Below are positions 15,726-23,690 of a DNA stretch of 64,000 bases, one piece after another; the stretch's first letter is position 1; each line of letters starts with the position of its first letter. Source of the stretch: Amycolatopsis sp. cg9. GTDB lineage: Bacteria; Actinomycetota; Actinomycetes; Mycobacteriales; Pseudonocardiaceae. The notes beneath the pieces were generated by a model. That model saw only the letters and a list, made by a program, of their open reading frames with translations, was not told the DNA's origin and made no database searches. The DNA is taken from contig NZ_CP166850.1 in assembly GCF_041346945.1 (NCBI RefSeq), positions 2,728,001 through 2,792,000 of the forward strand, in the 5' to 3' direction. Made by a program: the position numbers and the translations under genes.

Positions 15726-16733
15726 ATGACCCTCGAAGTCGTCTGGTTCGTCGTCATCGCCTTCTTCTGGCTCGGCTACCTGTTCCTCGAAGGCTTCGAC
15801 TTCGGCGTCGGCATGCTGCTGCCGATCCTCGCCCGCGACAACACCGAGCGGCGCGTCATGGTCAACACCATCGGGCCGGTCTGGGACGGCAACGAGGTCT
15901 GGCTCATCGTCGCCGGCGGCGCGATGTTCGCGGCGTTCCCCGGCTGGTACGCGAGTCTCTTCTCGGCCGCCTACCTGCCGCTCCTGCTCCTGCTGCTCGC
16001 CCTCATCGGCCGCGGCGTCGCCTTCGAGTACCGCGGCAAGGTCGACTCCGACCGCTGGCGGCGCACCTGGGACCGCGTCATCGTGGCCGGCTCGTGGATC
16101 CCGCCGCTGGGTGTCGGGCTGGTGCTCGCGACCAGCGTCCTCGGCCTGCCGCTCGACGCCGAGGGCAACCGCGTCGGCTCCGCGTTCGCCGCCGTCCGCT
16201 GGGACACCCTGCTCGGCGCGGTCGCCATCACCGCCTTCTCGATCACGCACGGCGCCGCGTTCCTCGCCCTCAAGACCACGGGTGAGCTGCGGGAACGCGC
16301 CCGCAAGCTGGCGATCCGGCTGCTGCCGCTCGCGATGGTGCCGATCGTCGCGTTCCTGGCGGTCGTCCAGTGGCGCAATGGCACGCTGTGGACGCTGCTC
16401 GCGTTCGGCGTCGCCGCCATCGCCGCGGTCGTGGCCTGGTTCCGGCTGCGCGCGGACCGCGACGGCCAGGCGTTCGCGGCGCTCGGGGTGACGATCGCCG
16501 CGGCGGCCGTCGTGCTCTTCGGTTCGCTCTTCCCGAACGTCCTGCCCTCGACCCTCGACGCCGCCAACGACCTCACCATCGCGGGCACCGCGTCGAGCCC
16601 GTACACGCTGACCGTGATGACCTGGGTCGCCGTCTTCGGCGCCCCGGCCGTGCTGATCTACCAGGGCTGGACGTACTGGGTGTTCCGCAAGCGGATCGGC
16701 ACCCAGCACATTCCGGCGGTCCACGCACCATGA
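15726..16733 (+). CDS. cydB: Cytochrome bd ubiquinol oxidase subunit II
   Basis: 335 residues, about eight membrane spans, the scaffold subunit that pairs with CydA. Recognisable parts are EVVWFVVIAFFWLGYLFLEG at the start, FDFGVGMLLP, and VWDGNEVWLIVAGGAMFAAF, the most conserved segment of the family. The ATG at 15726 has a GGGAGGAG ribosome site; a longer in-frame start at 15687 would overlap the DnaA-like boxes and adds no conserved sequence. The stop overlaps the start of cydDC (ATGA). Confidence 0.95.
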   Translation: MTLEVVWFVVIAFFWLGYLFLEGFDFGVGMLLPILARDNTERRVMVNTIGPVWDGNEVWLIVAGGAMFAAFPGWYASLFSAAYLPLLLLLLALIGRGVAFEYRGKVDSDRWRRTWDRVIVAGSWIPPLGVGLVLATSVLGLPLDAEGNRVGSAFAAVRWDTLLGAVAITAFSITHGAAFLALKTTGELRERARKLAIRLLPLAMVPIVAFLAVVQWRNGTLWTLLAFGVAAIAAVVAWFRLRADRDGQAFAALGVTIAAAAVVLFGSLFPNVLPSTLDAANDLTIAGTASSPYTLTVMTWVAVFGAPAVLIYQGWTYWVFRKRIGTQHIPAVHAP

Positions 16734-19700
16734 ACAAGCTTCCCGGGCGCGCAACCCTTCTCGCCTCGGAGTCCACAGTGGACTCGGCGCGGCCGGGAAA
16801 GGGCCCGCTCGGCGCATTGCCGGCCCTCGTGCCGGCCGTGCGCCGAGCGCTGGCCCTGGTGGGGTTCCTCTCGTTCCTCCACGCCGCCGCGCTGGTGGCA
16901 CAGGCGTTCCTGCTCGCCGACGTCCTCGCGGCGATCGTCGGAGCGGGGTCCGGGGGACGCACCGCCCAGCTGGCCGCGCTGCTCGCGCTCGTCGCGACGC
17001 GCGCGTCGACCGGCTGGGCGGTGCGCACGGTCTCGGCCCGCGCCGCCGCGACCGCCCAACGCGAGCTGCGCGCCCGAGCCGTCGACCACGCGCTGCGCCT
17101 CGGCCCCGAGTGGATCGCCCGGCGCGGCCACGGCGAGCTGACCGCGCTCACCACCCGCGGCCTCGACGCGCTCGACGCCTACTTCCGCGAATACCTGCCC
17201 GCCCTGGTGACGGCGGCCGTCGTCCCGCTCGGCGCCGGCGCGGCGATCCTGTTCGCCGACTGGCCGTCCGGCGTGATCATCGCGCTGACCGTGCCGCTGC
17301 TCCCGATGTTCGCGATCCTCGTCGGCAAGTACACGGCCGGCCGGGTCGCCGGCGCGACCGACGCGACGCACCGGATGTCCGAGCGCCTGCTGGAGCTCGT
17401 GCGCGTGCTCCCGGTGCTGACCGCGTTCCGCCGCGCCGCCGCCCAGGCCGAGACGGTTCGTCGGCTGTCCGAACGCCACCGCCGCGCGACGCTCAAGACG
17501 TTGAAGGTCGCCTTCTCCTCGGCGTTCGTCCTCGAGCTTGCCGCGACGCTGTCGGTGGCGCTGGTCGCGGTCGTCATCGGCGTCCGGCTCGCCGGCGGTC
17601 ACCTGCCGCTGGCCATCGGGCTCGGCGTGCTGATCCTCGCGCCGGAGTGCTACCAGCCGCTGCGCGCGGTCGGCGCCGCCTTCCACGCCAGCGAGGACGG
17701 CGTCGAAGCGGTCCGGCGCGTCGCCGACCTGCTGGCCACGCCGGCCCCCACGCCCGGCACGGAGATCCCCGCGCGTGACGAGCTTCGGGTGTCTTCGCTC
17801 CGGGTGGCGCGCCGCGGCGGGTTCGCCCCGGACGGCGAGACGTTCACGGTCCGCCCGGGCGAGACGGTCTGGCTCCGCGCCCCGAGCGGCGGCGGCAAGT
17901 CGACGACGCTCTCGGCCCTGCTCGGCTTCGTCCCGGCCCACGACGGCGCCATCACGGTCGGCGCGGTCGACCTCGCCGACGCCGACCTCGCGCGCTGGCG
18001 CGAGCAGGTCGCGTGGGTCCCGCAGTCGCCCGTGTTCACCGGCGGCACGGTCCGCGACGAGGTGGGCTCGGAAGCCCCGCTCGACGAACTCGGCCTGACC
18101 GGGCTCGCGGACCGCCCGGTCGCGAAGCTGTCGCTGGGCCAGCGTCAGCGCGTCGCCGTGGCCCGCGCGCTGGCCCGGGTCGAACGCGGCGCCTGGCTGC
18201 TGCTGCTCGACGAGCCGACGGCGCACCTCGACGAAGCCACCGCACGCCTGGTCCTCGACGCGGTCCAGCGCGCGGTCGACAACGGCGCCGCGGCCGTCAT
18301 CGCGGCCCACGAGCGCACGGCCGCCGTCGACTTGCCACCCGGCACCGGCCCGGCGCTTGAAGTGTCCACAAAGGACTCGCAGGGTGAGCCGCTGAGCTGG
18401 CGCGCGCTCCTCGACGGCCGCTTGTTCGGCGGCGCCGTGCTGGGCGCGGTGGCGCTGCTGGCCGGGGTAGCGCTGACCGCGACGTCGGGCTGGCTCATCG
18501 CCAAGGCGTCGCAGCAGCCGCCGATCCTGACCCTGACGGTCGCGGTCGTCGGCGTCCGCGCGTTCGGTCTGGGCCGCGCCGGGCTGCGGTACGTCGAACG
18601 CCTGGCCACGCACGACGCCGCGTTCCGCATCGCCGGCCGGTTGCGGGTCCGGCTCTGGAATTCGCTGGTCCGCCTCGGCCCCGCGCGCGGACTGCGCGCG
18701 GGCGAGGGGCAACGCCGCCTGGTCGCCGACGTCGACACCGTGCGCGACCTCCTGCCCAGGGTGGTTTCGCCGCCGCTGGTGGTGGCGCTGGTCGCGGCGG
18801 GCGCGATCGCCGTCCAGACGTGGGTCCTGCCCGCGGCCGGCCTGACCCTCGCGGCGGCGGTCGCCGTCGGGCTGTGCGCACCGTGGGTCGCGCTGCGCAC
18901 CGAACGCCGGGCGACGTCCGCGCTGGCGACAGGCCGCCGCGACGTGGCTTCGCGAGTCCTGGTCCTGTTCGAGGCGGCAGCCGAACTCCTCGCCTTCGGC
19001 ACGGCCCGCGACCACCGCCGTGCCCTCGCGGATGCCGATACCCGCCTGGCCGCCCAGGCCCGCCGTCAAGCTTTCGGCGCGGGCGCGGCGGAAGCACTGG
19101 TGACGCTGGCCTGCGGGACGGCCACGGTCGTCAGCACGGCGTTCGCCGCTTCGGCGGTCACGTCCGGCCGGCTCGACCCGGTCCTGGCGCCCCTGCTGGC
19201 ACTGGTCCCGCTCGCGCTGGCGGAGGTCCTCGCGCTGCTGCCGCCGGTGGCGCAGCACTGGGACACGCTGCAGCGCGCCCGCCGTCGCCTCGCCGACGCG
19301 CCCCCATCGCCGCCTCGCGCCGAGCACCCCGGAGCGGGCGTCCAGCTGCGGGGCGCGGACCTCGGCTGGCCGAACGGCCCGGTCGTCCTCCACGACGTCG
19401 ACCTCGACCTCCCACCGGGCACGTACGCCGCGGTGGTCGGGCCGAGCGGCGCCGGCAAGTCGACGCTCGTCGCCGCGCTGCTGGGCTTCCTCGCACCGCG
19501 CGAGGGCGTGGTCACGGTCCCGGACGGGGTCGCGTGGGCACCGCAGGAGCCGATGCTCGCGGCCACGACGGTCGCCGAGAACCTCCGCCTCGCCCGCCCC
19601 ACGGCAACCGAGGACGACCTCCGCCAGGCGCTCCACCAGGCCGCCCTCGACGACGTCGACCCGGCCACCCTGCTCGGCAGCGGCGGCACCGGCCTCTCCG

Positions 19701-19951
19701 GCGGCCAAGCCCAGCGAGTCGCACTGGCCCGCGCACTGCTCGGCGCGCCGACGGCGGGGCTCGTCCTGCTGGACGAACCGACCGCGCACCTCGACGAACC
19801 GACGGCCCAGGCCGTACGCGCCCATCTGCGCGAAGCCCTGACCGGCCGCACGGTGCTGCACGTGACCCACCGAGCCGACGAAGCCACCGACGCGGACGTG
19901 GTCCTCGAGGTCCGCGACGGCCGGGTCGTGACCCGCGTACCGGTGCCGTGA
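16730..19951 (+). CDS. cydDC: Fused CydD-CydC thiol-exporting ABC transporter
   Basis: 1073 residues made of two ABC exporter halves. Each has a six-span membrane domain and a nucleotide-binding domain. First half: Walker A PSGGGKST near residue 386, signature LSLGQRQR, Walker B LLLLDEPTAH. Second half: Walker A GPSGAGKST near residue 904, signature LSGGQAQR, Walker B LVLLDEPTAH. In E. coli the two halves are separate genes and form a heterodimer that moves cysteine and glutathione (or haem) and is needed to assemble cytochrome bd. Fusion of the two is common in actinobacteria. The ATG overlaps the cydB stop. The first 25 residues are poorly conserved, and contain the palindromic GTCCACAGTGGAC motif. 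Confidence 0.92.
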   Translation: MNKLPGRATLLASESTVDSARPGKGPLGALPALVPAVRRALALVGFLSFLHAAALVAQAFLLADVLAAIVGAGSGGRTAQLAALLALVATRASTGWAVRTVSARAAATAQRELRARAVDHALRLGPEWIARRGHGELTALTTRGLDALDAYFREYLPALVTAAVVPLGAGAAILFADWPSGVIIALTVPLLPMFAILVGKYTAGRVAGATDATHRMSERLLELVRVLPVLTAFRRAAAQAETVRRLSERHRRATLKTLKVAFSSAFVLELAATLSVALVAVVIGVRLAGGHLPLAIGLGVLILAPECYQPLRAVGAAFHASEDGVEAVRRVADLLATPAPTPGTEIPARDELRVSSLRVARRGGFAPDGETFTVRPGETVWLRAPSGGGKSTTLSALLGFVPAHDGAITVGAVDLADADLARWREQVAWVPQSPVFTGGTVRDEVGSEAPLDELGLTGLADRPVAKLSLGQRQRVAVARALARVERGAWLLLLDEPTAHLDEATARLVLDAVQRAVDNGAAAVIAAHERTAAVDLPPGTGPALEVSTKDSQGEPLSWRALLDGRLFGGAVLGAVALLAGVALTATSGWLIAKASQQPPILTLTVAVVGVRAFGLGRAGLRYVERLATHDAAFRIAGRLRVRLWNSLVRLGPARGLRAGEGQRRLVADVDTVRDLLPRVVSPPLVVALVAAGAIAVQTWVLPAAGLTLAAAVAVGLCAPWVALRTERRATSALATGRRDVASRVLVLFEAAAELLAFGTARDHRRALADADTRLAAQARRQAFGAGAAEALVTLACGTATVVSTAFAASAVTSGRLDPVLAPLLALVPLALAEVLALLPPVAQHWDTLQRARRRLADAPPSPPRAEHPGAGVQLRGADLGWPNGPVVLHDVDLDLPPGTYAAVVGPSGAGKSTLVAALLGFLAPREGVVTVPDGVAWAPQEPMLAATTVAENLRLARPTATEDDLRQALHQAALDDVDPATLLGSGGTGLSGGQAQRVALARALLGAPTAGLVLLDEPTAHLDEPTAQAVRAHLREALTGRTVLHVTHRADEATDADVVLEVRDGRVVTRVPVP

Positions 19952-19989
19952 TCGCACCCCCGCTGCGCCGCGCGATAATGGCGGAACTC

Positions 19990-21432
19990 ATGGATCCGAC
20001 GCTTGCCGCGCGGGCACTGTCCGCCGCCACCGAGATCACGAGCACCGCCCTGTCCGGCGACGACCCGGGAGCGGTGCTCGACACGGTCGTCGCCCGAGCA
20101 GCCGAACTCGCCGACGCCGACCTCGGCCTCGCGATGGTGAGCGCCGACGACGGCCGAGTGGTGGTCGAGGCCGCCCACTACGCGACGGCGCACCCCAGCG
20201 CGCACCCGACCGCGGGGTCGGGCAGCGGTGGCCTGGGCACCGGCGGCCAGGAGGTCGGTACCCGCACCGCCGACCCAGCCGCCTCGCATGGCGAGCGGAG
20301 CGCGAGCGCCAGCACGCCACAGGCCGACACGGGCGCCGCCTCCATCGCCGGCCAGGGCGCCGATCGCGCGGGCACCCGAGGCGCCGGTCCCGTGGTCAGC
20401 CAAGGCACCGACGCGTCGGTCGGCCAGGGCGCCGATGCACCAGCCGGCCGGAGCGCCGGTCCCGCGGTCAGCCGAGGCGCCGATGCGTCAGCCGGGGAAT
20501 CCCTGCGAGGCCTCGCCCTGCCCGCCGACTCCGCGGCCGGGCACGTCGCTCGCGGTGGTGAACCGGTGGCCAGTGATGACTTCACCGTCGATCCGCGGAC
20601 CGCGCCCTACGTTCCCGCCGAGCTTCACGGCTATGGGCCGTTCGCGGCGGCGCCGTTCGGGTCCGGGGGGCGGGTGCTGGGTGCGCTGACCGTCTACCGG
20701 AAGCGGGGCCGGGAGCCGTTCTCCGCGGGGACCGTCGAGATGCTCGTCGCCTTCGCCGCGCAGGCCGGGGTCGTGCTCGCGCTCGCCGAGGGAGCCAACG
20801 CGCGGCACCGGGTCGCGCTGTACGAGGAGCGCGAGCGCATCGCCCGCGAGCTCCACGACGTCATCGTCCAACGGCTCTACGGCGCCGGCATGCAGCTGGA
20901 CCGGGTCCGGCGCAACATGCGCAAGCGGTTCGCCCAGGCCGACGGGGCTCGCCTCTCCGACGCGATCGACCAGCTCGACCAGACCATCGAGGAGATCCGC
21001 GGCACCGTGCGCGCGCTGCGGTCGCCGGAGCCTCGCCACGACACCGGCACGCCCACCGACCTCGCCGAGTCGGCGCGCGGCGAGGTCCGCATCGCCGGGG
21101 AGCTGCTCGGCTACCCGCCGACCCTGGAGCTGTCCGGCGAATTCGCCGACATCCCAGCGGAACGCGCCGACCACATCCGAGCCGCGCTGCGCGAAGCACT
21201 GTCCAATGTGGTCAGACACTCCGGTGCGAGCGAAACTCGTGTGACGCTGGCCAGGGACTCCGACGGTGTCAAACTCCGCGTCCGGGACAACGGTTCCGGT
21301 GTTCCCCAGGGCGTCGCCACCCGCGGTCTGCGTCATCTCGCCGAACGCGCGGACGCCGCGGGCGGCAAGTTCTTCCTGAACTCCTCACCCAGTCTCGGCA
21401 CGCTCGTCGCGTTCGACCTCCCACTTGACTGA
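19990..21432 (+). CDS. GAF-domain sensor histidine kinase (DevS-like) with inserted repeat
   Basis: 480 residues from the ATG at 19990; an ATG at 19978 and a GTG at 19948 overlapping the cydDC stop are alternatives. Residues 5-68 and 170-270 look like the two ends of one GAF domain; between them lie about 100 residues of Gly/Ala/Ser-rich imperfect repeats. Residues 275-345 are a HisKA_3 dimerisation domain with the phosphorylated His289 in RIARELHDVIVQRLYG. The ATPase domain follows (REALSNVVRHSGA, RDNGSGVP). No membrane span is seen, so it is a soluble sensor. It belongs to the DevS/DosS type by its kinase part. Placement after cydDC suggests control by oxygen or redox state. Confidence 0.85.
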   Translation: MDPTLAARALSAATEITSTALSGDDPGAVLDTVVARAAELADADLGLAMVSADDGRVVVEAAHYATAHPSAHPTAGSGSGGLGTGGQEVGTRTADPAASHGERSASASTPQADTGAASIAGQGADRAGTRGAGPVVSQGTDASVGQGADAPAGRSAGPAVSRGADASAGESLRGLALPADSAAGHVARGGEPVASDDFTVDPRTAPYVPAELHGYGPFAAAPFGSGGRVLGALTVYRKRGREPFSAGTVEMLVAFAAQAGVVLALAEGANARHRVALYEERERIARELHDVIVQRLYGAGMQLDRVRRNMRKRFAQADGARLSDAIDQLDQTIEEIRGTVRALRSPEPRHDTGTPTDLAESARGEVRIAGELLGYPPTLELSGEFADIPAERADHIRAALREALSNVVRHSGASETRVTLARDSDGVKLRVRDNGSGVPQGVATRGLRHLAERADAAGGKFFLNSSPSLGTLVAFDLPLD

Positions 21433-21509
21433 CCGGTTCTCCTGCGGACTCAACCTTCTCGGGTCATCCAGCCTCCCTTCCACGCCCTCGAAATGATCGT
21501 ACCGCTTGA

Positions 21510-21525
21510 TCGAACACACATTCGA
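21510..21525. promoter_or_regulatory. LexA/SOS-box-like palindrome
   Basis: TCGAACACACATTCGA differs at one base from the actinobacterial/Gram-positive LexA consensus TCGAAC-N4-GTTCGA. It lies in the 208-base spacer between the convergent kinase and response regulator genes, so no normal promoter is expected here. Function doubtful. Confidence 0.3.
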
Positions 21526-21640
21526 CTCACGTTCGAGTGAATCTTGTGCGGCAAATGCCCAGGACGGCATGGCGGACCGTGACCAGTCCGCAAAGAGCAA
21601 GCAGCGAACGGCGGATTGCGGACGCGCCGGTCGCGGGGGG

Positions 21641-22267
21641 TTACTTCTCGCGCCGCGCGATCCAGGCGGCGGCCTGCGTCCGGCGCTGCATGCCGAGCTT
21701 CGCGAGCACCGAAGTGACGTAGTTCTTGACCGTCTTCTCCGCGAGGAACAGCCGTTCGGCGATCTCGCGGTTGGACAGGCCCTGGCCGATCAGCTCGAGC
21801 ACGTCGCGTTCGCGCTCGGTCAGCGTCGCCAGCTCGTCCGTCGGCGGGTGCCGCATCTTCTCCAGCACCCGCGCGGTGCTCAGCGGGTCCAGCAGCGAGC
21901 GCCCGGCGGCGACCTCGCGCACCGCGTGCACGACGTCCTGCCCGCGCACCTGCTTCAGCAGGTATCCGGCGGCCCCCGCCATGATGGCGCCGACCATCGC
22001 CTCTTCGTCGTCGAACGCCGTGAGCATCAGGCACGCCGGCGGGTTCGGCTTCGACCGCAGTTCGCGGCAGAGGGTGATGCCGTCGCCGTCGCCGAGGCGG
22101 ACGTCGACCACCGCGACCTCCGGTTCGACGTGCATCGCCACCGCCAGGGCCTCTTCGACGCTGCTCGCCTCGGCGACGACCTCGATGTCGGGCTCGTCGC
22201 CGAGGAGGTCGCGGAGCCCGCGGCGGACCAGTTCGTGGTCGTCGACGAGCAGCACCTGGATCGGCAT
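21641..22267 (-). CDS. LuxR/NarL-type response regulator (DevR-like)
   Basis: 208 residues. The receiver domain has the acidic pair D9-D10, the phosphoacceptor D55 (VAVVDVRLGDGDG), T83 and K105 (GYLLKQ). Residues 145-205 form the LuxR helix-turn-helix (LTERERDVLELIGQGLSNREIA, KTVKNYVTSVLAKLGM). This layout and the spacing match DevR/DosR. The gene is convergent with the GAF histidine kinase, and the two probably form one signalling pair. Upstream is a 30-base inverted repeat at 22318-22347 that could be its own binding site. I saw no classical DevR box (GGGACTT type) near the cyd genes. Confidence 0.88.
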   Translation of the reverse strand: MPIQVLLVDDHELVRRGLRDLLGDEPDIEVVAEASSVEEALAVAMHVEPEVAVVDVRLGDGDGITLCRELRSKPNPPACLMLTAFDDEEAMVGAIMAGAAGYLLKQVRGQDVVHAVREVAAGRSLLDPLSTARVLEKMRHPPTDELATLTERERDVLELIGQGLSNREIAERLFLAEKTVKNYVTSVLAKLGMQRRTQAAAWIARREK

Positions 22268-22317
22268 ACCCCGAGGTTACGGGGTTGCGGACCACCTGGT
22301 GACGGCCGGTCGGCGCC

Positions 22318-22347
22318 GTCACACGTGAATTACGTCAAACGTGTGAC
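22318..22347. promoter_or_regulatory. 30-base inverted repeat upstream of the devR-like gene
   Basis: GTCACACGT (22318-22326) and ACGTGTGAC (22339-22347) are perfect 9-base arms separated by 12 bases. The region is otherwise AT-rich and lies between the divergent response regulator and excalibur genes (284 bases apart). It fits a dimer-binding operator better than a hairpin, since neither gene reads through it. Confidence 0.45.
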
Positions 22348-22551
22348 CGCTGCAGTCGTAACATTCCACCCGGTACGCATTTCCGGCGCGGATTTCCGCA
22401 GGTCGAAGCCGAATCGGGAAATAATCACGGAAATTCCGCGAAGTGGTGGATCGCTGTCCTTCCCGGAATTGCGAAATGGTCCGTAACAGCGTCGCCGGGG
22501 TCGCGATACTAACCACGCAATCGCACCGATTCCCCTCTGGAAGGACTTCCG

Positions 22552-23043
22552 TTGTCCTTGTTCCGTCGTGCCCTGACGACGTCCGTCGCCGTCGCCGGGC
22601 TCGCCCTCCTCGGTCCCGTCCCCTTCGCATCCGCGCAGCTCGCGACCCCGCTCGCGGCCGACGTCGACTGCGGCGACTTCAAATACCAGGAAGAAGCGCA
22701 AGCCGTCCTGGACGCGACGCCGGGCGATCCGAACCACCTCGACGACGACAAGGACGGCATCGCCTGCGAATCCCTGCCGCACCGCCCGCAGCCGGGCACG
22801 ACCGCCCCCGCGCCGACGTCCGAGCGGCCCACCACCACGAGCAAGACCCAGCCGGCCCCGAAGACCACCACCAAGAAGCCCGCCACCGGCACCCAGGTCA
22901 AGGTCAAGCCGGTCGGCGGCGTGGCCACCGGCGGCGGTGAACCCGACGCCGACGTCCCCGGCTTCCTGCTGCTCAGCGGCGCCCTCGTCGCCGCGGCGGC
23001 GTCCGGCGGCATGGTGCTCTACCTGCGCCGGCGCCCGAGTTGA
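22552..23043 (+). CDS. Excalibur calcium-binding surface protein, likely sortase substrate
   Basis: 163 residues. A Sec signal peptide (residues 1-28) is followed by an excalibur domain at residues 38-74 with the DxDxDGxxCE calcium loop (LDDDKDGIACE) and two cysteines. Then comes a Thr/Pro/Lys-rich wall-spanning linker (residues 80-120), a Gly-rich segment GGVATGGG (122-129), a membrane helix (137-157) and a short RRRPS tail. This is the architecture of a sortase substrate although LPxTG is absent. The TTG start has a GGAAGGA site. The stop overlaps the start of a sortase gene, which supports a substrate-enzyme pair. Confidence 0.82.
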   Translation: MSLFRRALTTSVAVAGLALLGPVPFASAQLATPLAADVDCGDFKYQEEAQAVLDATPGDPNHLDDDKDGIACESLPHRPQPGTTAPAPTSERPTTTSKTQPAPKTTTKKPATGTQVKVKPVGGVATGGGEPDADVPGFLLLSGALVAAAASGGMVLYLRRRPS

Positions 23044-23690
23044 GGCACCCGCGCCTGTGGCCCGCGGTCACGGCGGTCGCGGCGGCGCTCGGCGTCGTAC
23101 TGGCCGTGGCGCTCGTCCTCGTCCTGTCACCGCGCACACCGGAGCCGATCGCCCCGCCGAGCCCGGCGGTCCCGGCCGCCACGGGGACCTCGATCGCCCC
23201 GGGCACCGCGGCGGCGACCGCCGGCGGCCTGCCGGCGGCGAAACCGGCGTCGTTGAGCATCCCGGCGATCGGGGTCCGGGCCGACGCGATCGCGGACCTC
23301 GGGCTGACCGCGGACGGCGCGCTCGAGGTCCCGCCCGACGCCACGACGGTCGGCTGGTTCACCGGGGCGCCGTCGCCCGGCGAGACCGGCCCGGCGGTGC
23401 TGGCCGCGCACGTCGACTACCGGCACGTGCCCGGCGCGTTTTCCCGGCTCAAGGAGCTGCGCCCCGGTGAGCAGGCCAGGGTCGGCCGGGCCGACGGCCG
23501 GATCGCGGTCTTCACCGTCTACCGCGTCGACCGCTACGCGAAGGCCGACTTCCCGACCGGCCAGGTGTACGGCGACACCGCCGATCCCGAGCTGCGGCTC
23601 ATCACCTGCGGCGGGGAGTTCGACCGCGCGACCGGAAACTACCTCGACAACGTCGTCGTCTACGCCCGGCTGAGCGCGGTCGAAGTCTGA
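23040..23690 (+). CDS. Class F sortase
   Basis: 216 residues. One N-terminal membrane helix (residues 8-30), a Pro/Ala-rich linker, then the sortase barrel from residue 70. Catalytic residues are visible: His124 in LAAHVDY, Cys190 in LITCGGEFD and Arg196 shortly after. The GWFTGAPSPGETGPAVLAAH pattern (written here in part) is typical of class F. The enzyme cleaves a sorting motif on exported proteins and joins them to the cell wall. The TTG start overlaps the stop of the excalibur gene, so both are translated together. Its natural motif is unknown; the upstream protein offers a candidate. Confidence 0.88.
   Translation: MRHPRLWPAVTAVAAALGVVLAVALVLVLSPRTPEPIAPPSPAVPAATGTSIAPGTAAATAGGLPAAKPASLSIPAIGVRADAIADLGLTADGALEVPPDATTVGWFTGAPSPGETGPAVLAAHVDYRHVPGAFSRLKELRPGEQARVGRADGRIAVFTVYRVDRYAKADFPTGQVYGDTADPELRLITCGGEFDRATGNYLDNVVVYARLSAVEV

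Noticed and set aside
16658..19957. 1099-residue minus-strand frame over cydDC
   Set aside because: Antisense shadow of a gene with intact ABC motifs; composition is Arg/Gly/Asp-rich and repetitive.
20190..20500. CRISPR-like or minisatellite array in the histidine kinase gene
   Set aside because: Repeats are imperfect, in frame and without unique spacers; better explained as low-complexity protein sequence.
21385..21600. 71-residue minus-strand frame downstream of the LexA-like box
   Set aside because: It overlaps the histidine kinase 3' end, has no ribosome site and no recognisable sequence.
22552..23043. LPxTG sorting signal in the excalibur protein
   Set aside because: ESLPHRPQ contains LP but lacks xTG and is far from the membrane helix; no canonical motif is present.
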